Counted from the stretch's first letter, positions 37,138 to 46,392 are shown. The stretch is DNA of 64,000 nt from Candidatus Heimdallarchaeota archaeon (GCA_030614005.1 JAUWKS010000002.1:32101-96100), one strand, 5' to 3'. Numbers and translations: made by a program. The notes: generated by a model not told the origin, from the letters alone.

Positions 37138-38052
37138 ATGAGTACAAGTAGTCCAACAGCACAAGGAAAAAACTTCTCACTCATAGAGGATAAAAAGAAG
37201 ATATTTATCGAGTGCAGAGATTTGATTAAAATCTATGCAGATGAAAAGAATAGAGTCAGAGTTCCTGCACTTCGTGGATTAGAAATGCAAATTACTCAAG
37301 GGGAAATCTCACTCGTAGTTGGACCCAGTGGTTCAGGCAAATCCACTCTTCTCAACATTCTTGCAGGCAATCTACTACCTTCAGCTGGGTTAGTGAGAGT
37401 AGGAGATACTGATATTGCAAAATTCTCTCGTTCTAAAATGGTCGATTATAGAAAAAGACGTGTTGGAGTTGTTTGGCAACTTCCACAAATGAATCTTATC
37501 TGGGAACTTTCTGCCTCACAAAATATTCAAGTGCCGATGAGAATTCTCGGTATGCCTCGTGAAGAGCGAATGGCTCGTACCCGTGAACTTTTAGAAGAAG
37601 TAGAATTACTCGATAGAGCTCATCATAAACCTACACAGCTCTCTGGAGGAGAGATTCAAAGAATCTCTTTAGCTGTTGCACTTGCTAATAGACCTGAACT
37701 AGTTGTTCTCGATGAACCCACAGGAGAATTAGATTCACAAACTTCTGGCAAAATTATTGATTTCCTTGAAAAAGTTAACAGAGATCTTGGTATTACCATG
37801 ATTTTGGCTACTCATGATCGCAGATTAATGGCTCGTGGTTACCGTACAATGTTACTAGTCGATGGGCGCATAACCAGTGTTCGAAGAGGTTTTGTTAATC
37901 CAGAGAAAATACCTGTTTTTGTTGATGCTTTTGGCGCACTACAAATCCCCCTAAACCTTCGAGAGAGGTTTCAATCCCGTGAAGATATTATTCTAAGTCG
38001 CGAATCTGAAGAAGTCTACAAAATATTTGTTCCAGAAGACGAAGAGCATTAG
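37138..38052 (+). CDS. Orphan ABC transporter ATP-binding protein (LolD/MacB-type)
   Basis: A 304-residue ATPase with Walker A VGPSGSGKSTLLNILAG, Q-loop VVWQLPQMNLIWEL, signature LSGGEIQRISLAVAL, Walker B LVVLDEPTGELDSQT and H-loop LATHDRRLMA. This matches ATPases of lipoprotein or macrolide export (LolD/MacB family). It lacks a nearby permease. Extra residues at both ends (about 40 N-terminal and 60 C-terminal, ending EDEEH) are not typical. It may serve a permease encoded elsewhere. Confidence 0.88.
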   Translation: MSTSSPTAQGKNFSLIEDKKKIFIECRDLIKIYADEKNRVRVPALRGLEMQITQGEISLVVGPSGSGKSTLLNILAGNLLPSAGLVRVGDTDIAKFSRSKMVDYRKRRVGVVWQLPQMNLIWELSASQNIQVPMRILGMPREERMARTRELLEEVELLDRAHHKPTQLSGGEIQRISLAVALANRPELVVLDEPTGELDSQTSGKIIDFLEKVNRDLGITMILATHDRRLMARGYRTMLLVDGRITSVRRGFVNPEKIPVFVDAFGALQIPLNLRERFQSREDIILSRESEEVYKIFVPEDEEH

Positions 38053-38079
38053 AATGTAGAACTACTTTCCTTTGGTCTC

Positions 38080-38111
38080 AAAATAGTGGGACCTCCATTT
38101 TTTACTATTTT
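38080..38111 (+). terminator. Hairpin after the ABC ATPase gene
   Basis: AAAATAGT (38080-38087) and ACTATTTT (38104-38111) are perfect eight-base inverted repeats with a 16-base loop. They lie 28 bases after the stop. The stem is AT-rich and only weakly stable, so this is a modest terminator candidate. Confidence 0.4.
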
Positions 38112-38237
38112 GTTATATCACGCAACGAGATTTTTATGTTCCACATTGTCAATTTTTGTGGTGTTTATATTGTATTATTTTTACCTCTATTTACAATCAA
38201 AAGTACTTGATTGACAGAATATTTGGATGAATCTAGA

Positions 38238-38825
38238 ATGGGTATTCTTTCTAAATTGTTTAAGAAATTCGATAAACGGGTCAATATTGCTATGTGTGGG
38301 TTAGATAATGCAGGAAAAACGTCCATTCTTAATTATTTAAAAAATGGCGAACCTAGTGAAAGTATAGCTACTATGGGAGTTAATTTTGAGAGACTAAAAC
38401 TAGGTAAATTAGACCTTTCAATTATGGATTTAGGAGGACAACAAGTTTTTCGACAGTTTTGGCCAGGATATATTGAACGAGCAGATATACTCATATTTGT
38501 TATTGATTCAAGCGATATTCAAAGATTAGTATTAGCAAAGGAAATCTTCCACGAAGCAGTAAAAAATTATTGCACACCAAATATTCCTATATTAATTTTA
38601 GCCACTAAACAAGATATGAACAACATTTGTTCTCTTGCTTATATTATTCAGAATTTTCATCTTACAACAATGTTTGAAAGAACAATCCATATACAAAAAA
38701 CAAGTGCACAAACAGGATTAGGTATTTACGAAGCATTTCAATGGATTCATGATCAGATTCTTACCACAAAAACGCGCCGTGCAATTCGTAATATTTCCAG
38801 AACTGTTACTCCTAAACCCACTTAG
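38238..38825 (+). CDS. Arf-like small GTPase
   Basis: A 195-residue Arf/Sar1-type GTPase. It has G1 CGLDNAGKTSILNYL, the switch I Thr in ATMGVNFE, G3 IMDLGGQQVFRQFWPGYIE, G4 ATKQD (Thr replaces the Arf Asn, as in Rho proteins) and G5 TSAQTG. From ATG 38238 the N-terminus is MGILSKLFKKF, resembling the Arf start with Gly2 and an amphipathic helix; the upstream GGATGA (38225-38230) supports this start. An in-frame TTG at 38211 would add nine residues. Arfs control membrane traffic in eukaryotes; the archaeal role is unknown. Confidence 0.9.
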   Translation: MGILSKLFKKFDKRVNIAMCGLDNAGKTSILNYLKNGEPSESIATMGVNFERLKLGKLDLSIMDLGGQQVFRQFWPGYIERADILIFVIDSSDIQRLVLAKEIFHEAVKNYCTPNIPILILATKQDMNNICSLAYIIQNFHLTTMFERTIHIQKTSAQTGLGIYEAFQWIHDQILTTKTRRAIRNISRTVTPKPT

Positions 38826-39016
38826 AAAGATGTGAGGGGGTTTTCAGCTATTTTTTTCTTCAAATCTATTGGTAGCACGAATTTTTTGATTTAAAGTAAC
38901 AATTTTAACTCTAAATGATAATTATTACTTAGGAAAAAATTATTATAGACTTCACTCTATATAGATTCAATCTCTAAGTATTTATTATCTATTCAATTAA
39001 ATCCTGGTGGCAACAT

Positions 39017-39229
39017 ATGAGCGGTACTGGTCGTAGAAAAAGCAGCATAATGAAATATGTACCTAAAGAGAGGATGGAGTTGAGGGGATTTCTAGAAGCT
39101 GAAGGTGTCAGCAATATCGATCGTCATGTCGTTATAATAAATTGTGAACGAGTAGAAGAAGACAAGCTTGACCAATTTGTTGAGAAAGATGATGAAATTA
39201 TTGTTCTCCCTATTCTAAAAGGAGGATAA
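39017..39229 (+). CDS. Ubiquitin-like/ThiS-MoaD beta-grasp protein ending in GG
   Basis: A 70-residue protein predicted to adopt the beta-grasp fold: ELRGFLEAEGVSNIDRHVVI, NCERVEEDKLDQFVEKDDEI and IVLPILKGG. The C-terminal Gly-Gly is the adenylation and conjugation site of sulfur carriers and archaeal small modifiers. The N-terminus (MSGTGRRKSS) is basic and extended relative to ThiS. GGTGG precedes the ATG. It stands alone, so pathway assignment (thiolation, molybdopterin or protein modification) is open. Confidence 0.75.
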   Translation: MSGTGRRKSSIMKYVPKERMELRGFLEAEGVSNIDRHVVIINCERVEEDKLDQFVEKDDEIIVLPILKGG

Positions 39230-39297
39230 AATTCTTTTTTTTTATTCTAAAGATCTTTCTTCTCTTATTTCGAATTATTTGACTGTGCTATATTTGA

Positions 39298-39756
39298 TTA
39301 ATCTTTTATTATATACCTGAATAAGAAATAAGAAGCAATTGTTAACCCTATTCCTATGCAACCAAATAACAAATCAACCCAATCATATACCGATCTATCA
39401 CTAAACCCTTTGAAAAGAGCCATGAAAATAAGTAATGGTCCTAAGAAAACAAAGGTCAAACTGAAAGTCATTGCTGAACCCATTTTTATTGCAACCCAAC
39501 CTAATCCGGGAGCAATATCTGTATTTGATGTTTTCTTTTGTCTTCTACGCTTTCGCTTTAATCGAACTTTTGTTGTGGAATCTTTTGCAGTACCTTCTTG
39601 ATTCCTCTGCATCATTTCATCTGTTTGCATTTCTAGGATCAGTGCATCTTTTTCTTCAGAAGTTAGCGATGAAAAATCAATTTCTCCTTCCTCTATATCT
39701 TCTTTGTTTTCTTTTTTTGAGTCATCAGAATTTTCAGAGGACATAGCATCAACCAT
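39298..39756 (-). CDS. Unknown two-helix membrane protein
   Basis: A 152-residue protein. The first 75 residues are cytoplasmic and strongly acidic, followed by a basic stretch (VRLKRKRRRQKK) and two transmembrane helices (about 90-115 and 130-148) with a short FSDRSVYDW loop. No family recognised. The positive stretch before helix 1 indicates an N-in orientation. Confidence 0.6.
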   Translation of the reverse strand: MVDAMSSENSDDSKKENKEDIEEGEIDFSSLTSEEKDALILEMQTDEMMQRNQEGTAKDSTTKVRLKRKRRRQKKTSNTDIAPGLGWVAIKMGSAMTFSLTFVFLGPLLIFMALFKGFSDRSVYDWVDLLFGCIGIGLTIASYFLFRYIIKD

Positions 39757-39966
39757 CTTTTAGTTAGTACTGTTAATTTAACATCAAAAATCATTCGTTT
39801 ATTTCGAAAATTGCTGTTTTGTTACTTTTTTTAAAAATAGTCATTATATACGAAAATATTAAAGAACTATCGTTCTTTGCTTTTCATTATAGAACCAGAT
39901 GATTAATAATCAGTATTTTCAAAGTAATTTGTAAATAGTGATTAGATTCTATGGAGTGTTAGACCA

Positions 39967-41817
39967 TTGAAAATTGTTCCAGATACTAGTGTTATTGTAT
40001 CCAGATTTATTGTATCAGAAATTCTTCAATTAAAAGATGAAATTGAGGAAATCATTCTCCCCCGAATAGTTATTAGTGAAATAGAAAACATGGCAAATAA
40101 TCGTCGTTCTAAAGGATTTGAGGGATTAGAGGAATTAAAGAACCTCCGATTTGAATGCAATCATCTTGGTATTGCGGTTACACTAGCTGGTGCTCGTCCG
40201 AACCTTGATGAAATCAAACTTGCTTCATCAGGTGAACTTGATTCAAAAATACGTGATGTTGCACGGGAACATGATGCAGTTCTTTATACTAGTGACAAAG
40301 TATTAGTTTCAATGTGTGAAGTTGAAGGTATTGATGTTGAGTATGTTAAAAGTCCGCCCAAATTAAAACCATTAAAACGTATTTTTGATTATTTTGATGA
40401 GACAACAATGTCAGTTCATTTACGAGAAAAAGTGCATCCGCAAGCTAAAAAAGGAAAGCCAGGAGACTGGCAATTGGTAAAAATTGGCGATAATATTTCC
40501 ACTCATGATGAAATTAATGAAGTTATTACCGATATTGTTTCTACTGCGCGTACAACTCCCAATTGCTTTATTGAAATGGATGAACCCGGAGTGCAAGTTA
40601 TCCAACTTGATTCAATGAGAATTGTTATTGCCCGACCTCCATTTTCAGATGCTCTTGAGATAACAGCTGTTAAGCCTATTGTTAGACTCTCACTAGAAGA
40701 TTACCATTTATCTGAAAACCTACTCAACAGATTACGAGAAGGTGCAGAAGGAGTGCTAATTGCTGGGGCCCCTGGAGCAGGAAAATCAACCTTTGCGCAA
40801 GCATTAGCTGACTTCTTTGCTTCTCAGAAAAAAACCGTAAAGACAGTGGAAAAACCGCGAGATCTTCAAGTCGGTCCTGAAGTATCTCAATATACCGCAC
40901 TAGGTGGCGATTTCAGAAAAACAGCTGATATCATGTTACTCATTAGACCAGATTTTGTTATCTTTGATGAATTAAGAAAAACGAATGATTTCAAAGCTTT
41001 TGGAGATATGCGTCTTGCAGGAATTGGTTTAGTAGGAGTAATACATTCTACAACCGCTATAGAAGCAATTCAAAGATTTATAGGCAGAATTGATCTTGGT
41101 TTAATTCCGAGTATATTGGATACTGTCATCTACATTGCAGATGGCAAAATAGCCGATGTTGTTGAACTTCGAATGACTGTGAAAGTCCCCTCAGGTATGC
41201 AAGAACGTGATCTTGCGCGACCAGTAATTGAAGTTAGTGATTTTGAAACACATCGTTTACGTTATGATATCTTTGTTTTTGGTGAACAAGTTTCTGTGAT
41301 ACCAGTTGACAAAGTTGGGTCTAAAAATCTTCCACCCTTAAAGAAGAGCGAACAGAAAAATATTGAGAGAACAATTCGAAAAGCAATAAATGTTGATCGA
41401 TTGATTATTACTAAAATCGGACGAAATTCCATTCGCCTTGAAGTTTATCCAGAGGATATTCCACGCATTATTGGTCGAAAAGGTAAAACAATCAATGAAC
41501 TCGAGAATAAAATTGGTATGCGCATTGATGTGAAACAAATTTCCTCTGATAGAGAAGATGTCGAGAAACCAACCGAAGTTGCAACGAAGAATAGTGAAAC
41601 ACCAATTGATGTTCGCCTTACTAAAAGTTATATAATTTTAAGCCTCCCAGAACACCAACAAGGAACTAATATTGAAGTAGTTACAGAAAATAGAAGTATT
41701 TTCTCAGGCTCGATTGGTAAGAAAGGAGAAATAAAAATTGACCGCTCAACCTCTATTGCAAAAGAAATAATCAAAATAATTAATAGAGGCGAAATGATTT
41801 TTGCCAAGCTAAAATAG
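39967..41817 (+). CDS. PIN-domain / PilT-type ATPase / KH-domain protein (COG1855)
   Basis: A 616-residue archaeal protein with three domains: an N-terminal PIN domain (MKIVPDTSVIVSRFI with the first catalytic Asp, LASSGELDSKIRDVAREHDA, LYTSDKVLV); a PilT/GspE-like ATPase with Walker A IAGAPGAGKSTFAQAL and Walker B DFVIFDELRK; and a KH domain (IIGRKGKTINELE) near residue 500. The domain mix suggests an RNA-handling or ribosome-linked NTPase; the function is not established. The TTG start has GGAGTG eight bases upstream. It converges with rpiA. Confidence 0.92.
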   Translation: MKIVPDTSVIVSRFIVSEILQLKDEIEEIILPRIVISEIENMANNRRSKGFEGLEELKNLRFECNHLGIAVTLAGARPNLDEIKLASSGELDSKIRDVAREHDAVLYTSDKVLVSMCEVEGIDVEYVKSPPKLKPLKRIFDYFDETTMSVHLREKVHPQAKKGKPGDWQLVKIGDNISTHDEINEVITDIVSTARTTPNCFIEMDEPGVQVIQLDSMRIVIARPPFSDALEITAVKPIVRLSLEDYHLSENLLNRLREGAEGVLIAGAPGAGKSTFAQALADFFASQKKTVKTVEKPRDLQVGPEVSQYTALGGDFRKTADIMLLIRPDFVIFDELRKTNDFKAFGDMRLAGIGLVGVIHSTTAIEAIQRFIGRIDLGLIPSILDTVIYIADGKIADVVELRMTVKVPSGMQERDLARPVIEVSDFETHRLRYDIFVFGEQVSVIPVDKVGSKNLPPLKKSEQKNIERTIRKAINVDRLIITKIGRNSIRLEVYPEDIPRIIGRKGKTINELENKIGMRIDVKQISSDREDVEKPTEVATKNSETPIDVRLTKSYIILSLPEHQQGTNIEVVTENRSIFSGSIGKKGEIKIDRSTSIAKEIIKIINRGEMIFAKLK

Positions 41818-41820
41818 TCG

Positions 41821-41845
41821 TTAGAGAAAGCTAAGCCTTCTCTAA
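41821..41845. terminator. Bidirectional hairpin between COG1855 and rpiA
   Basis: TTAGAGAA (41821-41828) and TTCTCTAA (41838-41845) form a perfect eight-base stem with a nine-base loop, just past the COG1855 stop and overlapping the end of rpiA on the other strand. T-rich tracts follow in the forward direction. Confidence 0.6.
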
Positions 41846-42547
41846 TAATTTTATTTCTTTTTGCTCAGCAACAATTACTCGAGAAATTAGCCCTTTTGGA
41901 AAAAGACCGTTTTCCATAACACCTGGAATATTATTCAATTGTTTTTCCAATTGCTCTGGATTAGCTATTTCCTTGAAATCAGTATCAAGGATTATATTTC
42001 CATTATCAGTAACAGTTGGTCCAAGTTTGTCCGAAGCTTTCCTTAGGGAAACTTTACCCCCCAATGCTTCCAATTCTCTTTTCACAAATTCTTTTGCTAA
42101 TGGTATTACTTCAACTGGTACAGGAAAACTGCCACCCAATGTTGATACTAGTTTTGAAGCATCAACAATAATGATTACCTCACTTGCAGCTCCAGCAATA
42201 ATTTTTTCCTGGAGCATAGCTCCTCCTCCACCCTTAATTATATTTAAATCGCTATCAACTCGGTCGGCTCCATCGATTGTTAAATCAATTTTAGGGTATT
42301 GATTCAGTGAACCAACTTGGCAACCTTGTTCTATTAACATTGCTTCTGTATCAAATGAACTTGGGATACAAATAATTTCGCTAAGATTAATATCAGCTTT
42401 CTTAAGCAATTTAATAAATTCTCTAACGGTTGAACCACTTCCGACGCCAAGAATCATTTTTTCTTTAACATATTCAAGTGCTTTTTGTGCTGATCTTTGT
42501 TTCATTAGCAATTTTTCGTCTTGTTTTTGAGTAGGCATATAATTCAT
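41831..42547 (-). CDS. rpiA: Ribose-5-phosphate isomerase A
   Basis: Interconverts ribose 5-phosphate and ribulose 5-phosphate. Motifs: MILGVGSGSTVREFIKLL (phosphate loop), LTIDGADRVDSDLNIIKGG (catalytic Asp region), GGGAMLQEKIIA (catalytic Glu) and the C-terminal GVMENGLFP. An earlier in-frame ATG at 42607 would overlap endA; the ATG at 42547 gives the normal length (238 residues) and lies 16 bases after the endA stop. Probably co-transcribed with endA. Confidence 0.95.
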   Translation of the reverse strand: MNYMPTQKQDEKLLMKQRSAQKALEYVKEKMILGVGSGSTVREFIKLLKKADINLSEIICIPSSFDTEAMLIEQGCQVGSLNQYPKIDLTIDGADRVDSDLNIIKGGGGAMLQEKIIAGAASEVIIIVDASKLVSTLGGSFPVPVEVIPLAKEFVKRELEALGGKVSLRKASDKLGPTVTDNGNIILDTDFKEIANPEQLEKQLNNIPGVMENGLFPKGLISRVIVAEQKEIKLLEKA

Positions 42548-42563
42548 CTCGTTATTTTTAATT

Positions 42564-43145
42564 TCATGATGTGAATAATGCTTGTAACTCGTAATAGGAA
42601 ACATCACCTAAACGGTCCACACAGGCAATTAGTAACTCTTTTTTAATACTCTGAATTTGTACAACAATCTTATCAAGTTCTTCAAGATTTATCGTTTGTC
42701 CTTCAGCAAGTGGGACAATCATTGTTTTTGAAGGTGTTTTCCCAATCTTTGCTCCACGAGGATACAATCGATATTTCACCAATTTACTGATTCCACGATT
42801 TATAATATATCCTCTGTTTCTTAGATCTTTATAGACAAGGTAATCACTCCAGAACCCTTTCTCTTTTTTAGAAAATAAGGTAGAGCATTCACTTATGCTT
42901 AAAACAATTCCAGATTCATTTAGTATATTAATTACTCCTCGCTCATAGAGATGAAGAGTTTCCTCGAAATTTAGTGTAAGAGTTTTGTCTTTGTTAAGCA
43001 TACCATAAAAACCATTATCATAAATTATGCGTGCATCTTGATGATCTTCTACGAGAATCGAATCTTCTCGGAATTTTGCTTGTATTACCGAAGGATTTTT
43101 CTTGTTCTTATTTGGTAGTTCTTTATCATCAAGAATTTCGTTCAT
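42564..43145 (-). CDS. endA: tRNA-splicing endonuclease EndA, catalytic His replaced
   Basis: A 193-residue archaeal tRNA intron endonuclease. The N-terminal part (ILVEDHQDARIIYDNGFYG) and catalytic domain (DYLVYKDLRNRGYIINRG, YRLYPRG, SIKKELLIACVD) match the family. Against the Methanocaldococcus enzyme the catalytic Tyr (RLYPRG) and Lys (second K of SIKK) are present, but the position of the catalytic His (KEHSVYLV) is Pro here (KTPSKTMIV). It may therefore be a structural subunit of a two-subunit enzyme or a variant with altered activity. It is upstream of rpiA. Confidence 0.88.
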   Translation of the reverse strand: MNEILDDKELPNKNKKNPSVIQAKFREDSILVEDHQDARIIYDNGFYGMLNKDKTLTLNFEETLHLYERGVINILNESGIVLSISECSTLFSKKEKGFWSDYLVYKDLRNRGYIINRGISKLVKYRLYPRGAKIGKTPSKTMIVPLAEGQTINLEELDKIVVQIQSIKKELLIACVDRLGDVSYYELQALFTS

Positions 43146-43244
43146 TTTATTATCACACCACTTTTACTGTAGAAGTATTACTGATTTATGTATTAACTGA
43201 GAAAAATCACTTTTTAAACAATTGGTCAACTAATTGATTGTTAG

Positions 43245-45215
43245 CTAATTATTTCCCTCTATTTCACGTATTAAATCACGAAGATCGGCTGCTTTCTCAA
43301 ATTCAAGTTTTTGAGCTGCTTCTCTCATTTGGTCTTTCAATTCCATCAGAACTAAAACAAGATCACTTTCTTCCATTTTTGCTAATTCTTTTACTTTCTT
43401 TGAGGAAATCGTTTCGATCTTCAATAAACCATCTGTAATATTTTCCAGTGATTTTTGAATCGTTTGAGGAGTAATATTGTATTTTCTGTTGTAAGCAATT
43501 TGAATTCTTCTTCGACGATTATTATCATCAACTGTGCGTATTATTGAATTAGTCATCTTGTCCGCGAAAAGAATTACTTTACCATTAATATTCCTTGATG
43601 CACGACCAATTATCTGTGTGAGGGAACGAACGGAACGAAGAAAACCTTCTTTGTCAGCATCTAAAATCATCACTAACGATACTTCGGGTAAATCGAGTCC
43701 TTCTCTCAGTAAATTTATACCTACTAGAGCATCATATTTTCCTTTTCTAAGGTCACGTAAAATCGTTACTCTATCAATAGTATGAACTTCAGAATGAATA
43801 TAATGTGCTTTAATGCCTTTCTCAATAAGATACTCTGATAACTCTTCAGCCATTCTTTTAGTTAAAGTAGTTACTAGGGTTCGTTCATTTTTTGCTGTTC
43901 TTAATTTAATTTGATCAAGAACCACATCTATTTGATGCTCAATTGGTTTGATTGTTATTACCGGATCAACTAATCCTGTAGGACGAATGATTTGTTCTGC
44001 AACTAATTCAGCATTCTCAAATTCAAATGGACCAGGTGTTGCAGATGTAAAAACGGCTTTTCGCATGAAAGATTTAAATTCATCAAATTTGAGAGGACGA
44101 TTCTCTAGAGCTGTTGGAAGACGAAAACCGTATTCTATTAAAGTTTTTTTCCGTGAACGATCTCCACCATACATCCCATTAGTTTGAGGTATAGTTATGT
44201 GGGATTCGTCAATTACCATTAAAAAATCATCAGGGAAGTGATCCAGTAACACATAGGGTCTTTCCCCCACTTCTCTTCCATCAAAATACATCGAGTAATT
44301 TTCGATTCCGGAACAGTATCCAACAGTTCGAAGCATCTCTATATCATATCTTGTTCTTTCTTCTAACCTTTGAGCCTCAAGGAGAAGATCATTATCTTTA
44401 AAGTACTTGAGCCGCTCTTCAAGTTCTTCTTCAATCCTTGCAGCGTGTTTTTCTAGTGATTCGTCTTCTGTCATAAAATGGGAAGCCGGATAAACTTCAT
44501 AGGACTCAATTTCTTGAATTTTGTTTCCAGTAGGAAATTCATTTTCAGTTATTTTTTCGATTTCATCACCAAACATCTCTATCCTGAAAGTGCTTTTATC
44601 AGAATGTGGTGGAAAAATTTCGATGGTATCTCCTTTTGCTCGAAAAGTTCCTCGTTTGATTTCAAAATCGTTTCGTTCGAACTGTAGAACAACAAGTCTT
44701 CTGAGGAATTCTTGGCGTTTTATTTTCATCCCTTTCACTAGTGAAAGTTTTGTTCTGTATGATCGTGGTGCACCTAAACCATAAATTGCTGATACACTTG
44801 CGACAACAATAACGTCATCACGTGTTGCAAGGGAATGAGTGGTTGAATGTCTCATTTTTTCGATTTCTTCATTTATAGAAGTCTCTTTTGCGATGTAGGA
44901 ATCTGATCTTGGAACATATGCTTCAGGTTGATAATAATCATAGTAAGACACAAAATACTCCACAGCATTATTCGGAAAATAATGCCTGAAATCCGAGCAT
45001 AATTGTGCAGCTAATGTCTTATTTGGTGAGAGAACAAGAGTAGGTTTCTGAATCTGTTCTATTACATTTGCTACAGAGAAAGTTTTGCCGGAACCTGTAA
45101 CTCCCTGTAAAATTTGATAGCGAAATCCTTTATTTAATCCATCAACAATAGCCTTTATTGCTCTTGGTTGATCACCTTTTGGAGTAAGACCATCTGCTAG
45201 AACAAATTTTCCCAT
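43245..45215 (-). CDS. uvrB: Excinuclease ABC subunit B
   Basis: Nucleotide excision repair helicase-like subunit, 656 residues, full length. Motifs: GVTGSGKTFSVANV (Walker A), the beta-hairpin region around YYDYYQPEAYVP, VIDESHITIPQ (DESH), TSATPGPFE, LVTTLTKRMAEEL, LREGLDLPEVSLV, IIGRASRN and a C-terminal UVR domain (ELKDQMREAAQKLEFEKAADLRD, only partly quoted). UvrB is a bacterial-type protein found in some archaea by transfer. UvrA and UvrC are not in this window. It is monocistronic or follows dodecin. Confidence 0.97.
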   Translation of the reverse strand: MGKFVLADGLTPKGDQPRAIKAIVDGLNKGFRYQILQGVTGSGKTFSVANVIEQIQKPTLVLSPNKTLAAQLCSDFRHYFPNNAVEYFVSYYDYYQPEAYVPRSDSYIAKETSINEEIEKMRHSTTHSLATRDDVIVVASVSAIYGLGAPRSYRTKLSLVKGMKIKRQEFLRRLVVLQFERNDFEIKRGTFRAKGDTIEIFPPHSDKSTFRIEMFGDEIEKITENEFPTGNKIQEIESYEVYPASHFMTEDESLEKHAARIEEELEERLKYFKDNDLLLEAQRLEERTRYDIEMLRTVGYCSGIENYSMYFDGREVGERPYVLLDHFPDDFLMVIDESHITIPQTNGMYGGDRSRKKTLIEYGFRLPTALENRPLKFDEFKSFMRKAVFTSATPGPFEFENAELVAEQIIRPTGLVDPVITIKPIEHQIDVVLDQIKLRTAKNERTLVTTLTKRMAEELSEYLIEKGIKAHYIHSEVHTIDRVTILRDLRKGKYDALVGINLLREGLDLPEVSLVMILDADKEGFLRSVRSLTQIIGRASRNINGKVILFADKMTNSIIRTVDDNNRRRRIQIAYNRKYNITPQTIQKSLENITDGLLKIETISSKKVKELAKMEESDLVLVLMELKDQMREAAQKLEFEKAADLRDLIREIEGNN

Positions 45216-45362
45216 GATAAAGTTGCACCAAAGATTTCTGTTTATTAGCTACTATCAAATTGTCAGTAGGGAGATAACTTAAAGTATTTCCAATCGTTTT
45301 GGAAAAAAATAGAGAGAAAGGAACAAGTCCCTTCTAGGTTTTCTTTACTGTAATCTAACTAA

Positions 45363-45563
45363 CTAATCTTCAACAGAGAAAGCTAGTTTACAGCAAGCTT
45401 TGTATTTCACAACTTTACCATCTTTCACTGTAGCAGTAAAATTGACAACATCTACACCTGTAACTCCACGAAGAGTTTTAGAGGCATCTTCAACAGCATT
45501 TCTAGCAGCATCTTCCCAACTTTTATCGGAAGAGCCAATTATTTCTACGACTTTAATGACCAT
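45363..45563 (-). CDS. Dodecin
   Basis: A 66-residue dodecin, a flavin-binding dodecamer that stores or buffers flavins. The sequence MVIKVVEIIGSSDKSWEDAA, RNAVEDASKTLRGVTGVDVV and the last strand with YKACCKLAFSVED fit the family. It carries two adjacent Cys near the end, which is not typical. The Trp of KSWEDA stacks flavin in archaeal dodecins. Confidence 0.9.
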   Translation of the reverse strand: MVIKVVEIIGSSDKSWEDAARNAVEDASKTLRGVTGVDVVNFTATVKDGKVVKYKACCKLAFSVED

Positions 45564-45692
45564 TTTTTTTCACCGTTATTAAAATGATAATACAACAAAG
45601 AGCTTTTTTACTGAAAAGAGTTTCCCTATTAATTGGTAATTGTCGGTTGGTGTAAAAAGTTTCAAAAGGCAATTATCAAAGTTATATCTGCT

Positions 45693-46385
45693 ATGACCCA
45701 ACAAAATAATGCTAATCTCTCAATTGATTTTCACGTCCATGTTGATGAACGTGTTAAGTATTGGCAAATTCCAAATGTTTTACGTGTACGAGAATTAGAT
45801 GGGGTCGGTATTCTTACACATAACAGCTTTCGATTTGCAAAGAAAATCGTTGATAAATTTAAAGAAAAAGATAAGAAGAAAATCTACTTTGCGGGTGTAG
45901 AAATTGATACAGCGGATGGTCATTTAATTGCTTATGGAATTGACCAAGAAATTCCTAGAGACCGTTCTTCAGAAGAGACAGTAGAGATAATACGAGATTT
46001 AGGTGGAGTGTCAATTATTCCTCATCCGTTTATGTCTCATAATAGTATTGGTTGGAAATCCTATATTGTTAAAGCTGATGCTATGGAGTTCTATAATGGA
46101 TTTGCTAAAATCTTTCTAAATTTTCCCAATTATATGGCGGAAGTATCTTTTCGACACAATAGTTTTGGCAAGGTAGGAGGGTCTGATGCCCATTTTGCTC
46201 AAGCTGTTGGTACTTGTTATACATTGGTCGATACTGACGGCGTGCGAACTGAAGAAGAAATCTTAGAAGCACTTAGAAAACATAAGACTATTCCAAAAAT
46301 AAACCCAATTGATTTCTATGATATTCGGAATTTCATCGCAGTAGTTTTTACACCAAAAACAGACAGAAGAATAATTCGATTTTGA
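45693..46385 (+). CDS. PHP-domain phosphoesterase
   Basis: A 230-residue PHP-fold metal-dependent phosphoesterase. It has DFHVHVDERVKYWQ, ILTHNSF, FAGVEIDTADGHLIAYGID, SIIPHPFMSHNSIGW and GGSDAHFAQAVG, the His/Asp/Glu metal set of the family. ATG 45693 (MTQQNNANL) is used; the frame is open upstream to 45633 but with no homology. The substrate is unknown; related single-domain PHP proteins hydrolyse nucleotides or trehalose-like phosphates. It converges with the helical gene at 46393 (7 bases apart). Confidence 0.88.
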   Translation: MTQQNNANLSIDFHVHVDERVKYWQIPNVLRVRELDGVGILTHNSFRFAKKIVDKFKEKDKKKIYFAGVEIDTADGHLIAYGIDQEIPRDRSSEETVEIIRDLGGVSIIPHPFMSHNSIGWKSYIVKADAMEFYNGFAKIFLNFPNYMAEVSFRHNSFGKVGGSDAHFAQAVGTCYTLVDTDGVRTEEEILEALRKHKTIPKINPIDFYDIRNFIAVVFTPKTDRRIIRF

Positions 46386-46392
46386 TATTATT

